Assembly (NCBI RefSeq): GCF_030077735.1
Contig: NZ_JASJEU010000007.1
Coordinates: forward strand, 62,001-126,000
Length of the DNA stretch: 64,000 nt
Direction of reading: 5' to 3'
Source of the DNA: Gordonibacter faecis
GTDB lineage: Bacteria > Actinomycetota > Coriobacteriia > Coriobacteriales > Eggerthellaceae
A program made the translations under genes and the position numbers. The stretch's first letter is position 1, and each line of letters opens with the position of its first letter. This document shows, in pieces, positions 60,737-64,000 of this stretch. The notes below the pieces were generated by a model. That model searched no databases and was not told where the DNA came from. It saw only the letters and a program-made list of their open reading frames with translations.

Positions 60737-62686
60737 TTAGATATCCAGGAAGCGGACGTCGCGAGCGTGTTTTTGGATGAATTCCTTGCGGGGTTCCACC
60801 TGGTCACCCATGAGTTCACTCACTACGTGCTCAGCCTCAGCGGCGTCATCAATGTTCACTTGCAGAAGCGTACGCGTCTCGGGCTCCATGGTTGTTTCCC
60901 ACAACTGGTCAGGATCCATCTCGCCGAGACCCTTGTAGCGCTGAACGTCGAACTTGTTCGGATCGTCGTACTCGGCAAGCACCGAGGACAGCGCATTTTC
61001 GTCGTAGATGTAACGCTCAATCTTGGGGCTGCGCGAGTTCTTCTTCTTAAGACCGAAGATGGGCGGCTGCGCGATGTAGATATAACCGCGGTTGATGAGT
61101 TCCGGCATGTAGCGGTAGAAGAACGTCAGCAGCAGACAGCGAATGTGTGCGCCGTCGACGTCGGCGTCGGTCATGATGATAATGCGGTGATAACGCGCCT
61201 GGTCAGCGTCAAAATCGTCGCCGATGTTCGTGCCTATAGCGGTAATGAGCGAGCTGATGGTGTCGCTCGACAGCGAGCGGTGCAGGCCCGCGCGCTCCAC
61301 GTTCAAAATCTTACCGCGCAGAGGCAAAATGGCCTGCGTCTTGCGGTCGCGCGCCTGCTTGGCGGAACCGCCTGCGGAATCGCCCTCTACAATGAAAATT
61401 TCTGAGTCGGCGGGCGTCTTCGACGAACAGTCGGCCAGCTTGCCCGGCAGCGCGAACGAGTCAAGCACGCCTTTGCGGCGCGTCATTTCGCGCGCCTTAC
61501 GGGCAGCTTCGCGCGCTTTCAGGGCCTGCGTGGCTTTCCCGATAATGCGCTTCGCCGGCGTGGGGTTCTCTTCCAAGTATTCAGCGAGGCCCTGCGTCAC
61601 CGCGTTTTGCACGAGCGGGCGAATTTCCGTGTTGCCGAGCTTGGTTTTCGTCTGACCCTCGAACTGCGGGTCGTGCAGCTTGACGGAAATAACCGCCGCA
61701 CAGCCTTCGCGCGTGTCGTCACCCGAGAGGTTTGAATCCTTCTCTTTGAGAATACCCTTCGCGCGGGCGTACTCATTGATGGTACGCGTGACAGCCTGTT
61801 TAAAGCCGTCGAGGTGCGTGCCTCCCTCGTGCGTGTTGATGTTGTTCGCGAACGCCATGACGGAGTTGGTGGAGTACGACGTGGACCACTGCATGGCCAC
61901 TTCCACCGTGCCATCTGCGTTTTCTGCCTCGAAGTAGATAGGCTTGTTGAGCGTTTCTTTGCCCTCGTTAAGGAATTTGACGAAATCGACGATGCCGCCA
62001 GCGTACTGGAAGACCTCGGTGCGCGGGTTGCCGTCGGCGTCGGTTACACGCTCGTCGTGCAGCGTGATTTTGAGTCCCTTGTTAAGGAACGCCATTTCGC
62101 GGAAGCGGTTGGCCAGCGTGTCGTAGTCAAACACGGTGGTTTCGGTGAAAATTTCCGGATCGGGCCAGAAGGTGGTCTTCGTGCCGGTTTTTTTCGCGGG
62201 GCCAATTTCGTGCAGCTTTTCGCACGTTTTGCCGTGGTCGAAAGCGATGGCGTATTCCTTACCATCTCGCTTAACATTTACTTCCACACGCGATGACAGC
62301 GCGTTTACAACGGAAACACCTACGCCGTGCAAGCCGCCGGACACCTTGTAGCCCTCGCCGCCGAACTTGCCGCCGGCGTGCAGAATGGTAAGGACGACCT
62401 CAACCGTGGGGATTTTTTCCTTGGGGTGCTTATCAACCGGGATACCGCGGCCGTTGTCGGTGACCGTTATTGAGTTGTCCGCGTGAATCCACACGCCAAT
62501 TTCATCGCAGTAACCGGCGAGCGCTTCGTCGACGGAGTTGTCGACGACCTCGTAGACGAGGTGATGCAGACCGCGAGGGCCGGTCGAGCCGATGTACATG
62601 CCCGGACGTTTGCGGACTGCCTCCAGGCCCTCGAGGACCTGGATGTCTGAACCGTCGTAATGGCTCGGATTGTTTGCCACTGACAT
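60737..62686 (-). CDS. gyrB: DNA gyrase subunit B
   Basis: A 649-residue GyrB: GHKL ATPase domain (VLEGLEAVRKRPGMYIG at the start, VDNSVDEAL, GRGIPVD, GLHGVGVSVVNALS), transducer, and TOPRIM (EGDSAGGSAKQ, DADVDGAHIRCLLL) ending in the conserved DVRFLDI. No large insertion. The ATG at 62686 lies only 1 nt after AAGGAG; an in-frame GTG at 62680, two codons later, has 7-nt spacing and may be the real start. It begins a gyrB-gyrA unit. Confidence 0.97.
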   Translation of the reverse strand: MSVANNPSHYDGSDIQVLEGLEAVRKRPGMYIGSTGPRGLHHLVYEVVDNSVDEALAGYCDEIGVWIHADNSITVTDNGRGIPVDKHPKEKIPTVEVVLTILHAGGKFGGEGYKVSGGLHGVGVSVVNALSSRVEVNVKRDGKEYAIAFDHGKTCEKLHEIGPAKKTGTKTTFWPDPEIFTETTVFDYDTLANRFREMAFLNKGLKITLHDERVTDADGNPRTEVFQYAGGIVDFVKFLNEGKETLNKPIYFEAENADGTVEVAMQWSTSYSTNSVMAFANNINTHEGGTHLDGFKQAVTRTINEYARAKGILKEKDSNLSGDDTREGCAAVISVKLHDPQFEGQTKTKLGNTEIRPLVQNAVTQGLAEYLEENPTPAKRIIGKATQALKAREAARKAREMTRRKGVLDSFALPGKLADCSSKTPADSEIFIVEGDSAGGSAKQARDRKTQAILPLRGKILNVERAGLHRSLSSDTISSLITAIGTNIGDDFDADQARYHRIIIMTDADVDGAHIRCLLLTFFYRYMPELINRGYIYIAQPPIFGLKKKNSRSPKIERYIYDENALSSVLAEYDDPNKFDVQRYKGLGEMDPDQLWETTMEPETRTLLQVNIDDAAEAEHVVSELMGDQVEPRKEFIQKHARDVRFLDI

Positions 62687-63008
62687 GCTCCTTTTCCAGT
62701 GCGTTTTTAGTGAGATATCTCGCTGAGGCATGCAGGGTGACCTGCGCCGCGAGGTGGCCGTGCGAGATATGAGAACGAGGCTATGTAAACCTTTTCCCCA
62801 CCGCGTCACGGCAACCTAAGAATTGTAACATAAGCCAGCTATGCTACCAACAATTTCCACGCCTTTTGAAGGCTTTCAGATCAATTCTAAGGGGAGATCG
62901 AATGAAAGGGTATTAATTTCACCGTAAAGAGCGAGAAACAAGCCAATATGACGGCCGGAAAGAAGGTTAGCGAAGTTAATTAGGTGGAAATAATTATTTG
63001 AACAAAAA

Positions 63009-63196
63009 TGTTTCACGTGAAACATTTTTGTCGCAATGAATGAGATATCAGTAAAACTTAAAAAATGAAGTAAATATTTCACGTGAAACATTTCCAAGAA
63101 ATCAAAAAGTTATTACTTACAAAGAATTTCGCTCAACGAATGATTGTTTCACGTGAAACACTTTTTAACGGCAGAATAAATGTTTCACGTGAAACA
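63009..63196. other. Cluster of four parS sites near the origin
   Basis: TGTTTCACGTGAAACA at 63009-63024, 63145-63160 and 63181-63196; the site at 63075-63090 is TATTTCACGTGAAACA, with one mismatch. They lie in the 520-bp gene-free gap between gyrB and the DUF721 gene, which also holds the presumed gyrB promoter. Confidence 0.92.
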
Positions 63197-63208
63197 TTTA
63201 CGTACTTA

Positions 63209-63814
63209 CTACTTACCGCGTTGGCCTTTCTTTGTTTCTTCATCGGCCACTATGGCACACAGAAGGGCGCGGCGGACGAGTGGATCTTCGACAGAGGACA
63301 CTCGTTTACTCACTTCAGCGAATTCTTCATCGCTCAGCGGAACTGAAGGACGATTCGCTGAAGCACTTTGTTGGCGGCTTTCCTCGTTCGCAAGAGCAAA
63401 AGGGCGACGGCCCTTCATGTCGCGCGTTGAGGGGATTATGCGCAAGGCCTCAACCTGTTCACCCTGCTCGTGCATCTTCATTTTTAGGAGTTCTTGGCGG
63501 TTGTCGAGCTCTGAGCGCACCATACTGTCGTCGCTGTAAACGGCCACTACTTTTCCCGTCACACCCGCCACGGCATCTTGGGCCTCGCTGCGCGAGCGAT
63601 CAAAGCGGCGAAGAGTAGCTCCTTGCTCCCCCGACACCACATACACCGCATTGATGTGGTCGAGTACGAACTGAGCCGCGTCCTTAAAAACCGCGCGCAC
63701 GGCATTTTCCCACTTCTTATTCACCATAGCCGCGCGCATCTCTTTGCGCGAAAACGACCCATCGCGCTCCCACGACGCGATTAACTTTTCCACATCGACC
63801 GCAAGCTTTCTCAT
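63209..63814 (-). CDS. DUF721 (DciA-like) protein
   Basis: A 201-residue protein with a DUF721-type core (about residues 30-125): KWENAVRAVFKDAAQFVLDHINAVYVVSG...VAVYSDDSMVRSELDNRQELLKMKM. The DUF721/DciA family sits next to recF in many Actinobacteria; DciA loads the replicative helicase in bacteria lacking DnaC. A hydrophilic C-terminal extension follows. It overlaps the recF stop by 4 nt (ATGA), so it is translated with recF. Lies 10 bp downstream of recF's position in the usual dnaA-dnaN-recF-DUF721-gyrB order. Confidence 0.85.
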   Translation of the reverse strand: MRKLAVDVEKLIASWERDGSFSRKEMRAAMVNKKWENAVRAVFKDAAQFVLDHINAVYVVSGEQGATLRRFDRSRSEAQDAVAGVTGKVVAVYSDDSMVRSELDNRQELLKMKMHEQGEQVEALRIIPSTRDMKGRRPFALANEESRQQSASANRPSVPLSDEEFAEVSKRVSSVEDPLVRRALLCAIVADEETKKGQRGK

Positions 63815-64000
63815 TGCACGCCCCCGTCCTTGAGAGGTAATTCCACCACACGGGCACGGGCGAGCAATTCCTCATCGAAGTAAGTGAGATTCGCCGTCGT
63901 GATAAACGTTTGAATATCACCTTCAATGAACGAAACAAGTGCGTTGCGACGCGAGCTATCGAGTTCACTCATCACATCATCAAGCAGCAGAACGGGCCGC
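63811..64000 (-). CDS. recF: RecF, C-terminal end (5' part beyond window)
   Basis: The last 62 codons of RecF. The Walker B and D-loop region reads VLLLDDVMSELDSSRRNALVSFIE, and the C-terminal strand is typical (QTFITTANLTYF). Loads RecA at gaps and stalled forks. The gene continues past the right edge towards dnaN and dnaA. Confidence 0.9.
   Translation of the reverse strand, partial: RPVLLLDDVMSELDSSRRNALVSFIEGDIQTFITTANLTYFDEELLARARVVELPLKDGGVQ

Overview
The window looks like roughly 64 kb of a high-G+C, anaerobic Gram-positive chromosome just to one side of the replication origin. The gene content fits the class Coriobacteriia, probably family Eggerthellaceae: a monoderm-style type IV pilus locus without PilQ, a Tat-exported molybdopterin reductase, a multihaem-style sensor kinase and a TraX-family protein. 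This assignment is inference from gene content; no database was searched. The right edge carries recF (3' end), a DUF721 gene, gyrB and gyrA, all reading leftwards, so dnaA, dnaN and oriC should lie just beyond position 64000. Almost every gene is on the minus strand, co-directional with a fork moving left from that origin.

Layout, left to right. 1-1650: partial ArsA-type ATPase, MarR and XRE regulators, tRNA-Phe. 1943-4579: membrane diguanylate cyclase with two extracellular solute-binding domains. 4649-24346: a type IV pilus locus (pilMNO, prepilin peptidase, major pilin, pilC, pilT, pilB, three minor pilins, a 2194-residue repetitive secreted protein and a 610-residue modular prepilin), interrupted by a divergent XRE regulator and a structured 600-bp intergenic stretch. 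24399-28903: an HPt protein, a HemW-like radical SAM enzyme, purD and purA. 29136-35775: an apparent operon of a molybdopterin reductase, its Fe-S subunit, a TorD-like chaperone, and a two-component system whose sensor has a c-haem motif. 35848-39347: a YhaN/YhaO (SbcCD-like) pair. 39387-42756: dnaB, rplI, rpsR, ssb, rpsF. 43349-57137: an acidic hypothetical protein, MFS, two tRNA-Ser, an ABC ATPase, a PpiC lipoprotein, typA, a J-domain protein, a CPBP protease, TraX, tRNA-Ala, tRNA-Ile, a BFN nuclease-family protein and a MATE transporter. 57925-64000: gyrA, gyrB, DUF721, recF.

Two things stand out. First, the 16-bp palindrome TGTTTCACGTGAAACA, the canonical ParB/Spo0J parS site, occurs 17 times perfectly and twice with one mismatch. 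All copies are intergenic and most are in four tight clusters, seven of them inside 440 bp; this is an exceptionally dense centromere. Second, the pilus operon embeds a 2194-residue beta-helix-like protein, with only 1-2 nt gaps to a giant prepilin upstream and a GspK/PilX-like pilin downstream, which suggests a tip-displayed adhesin. The pilus motor PilB has two tandem MshEN c-di-GMP-binding motifs and a diguanylate cyclase lies at the edge of the locus, so c-di-GMP control of this pilus is a concrete hypothesis.
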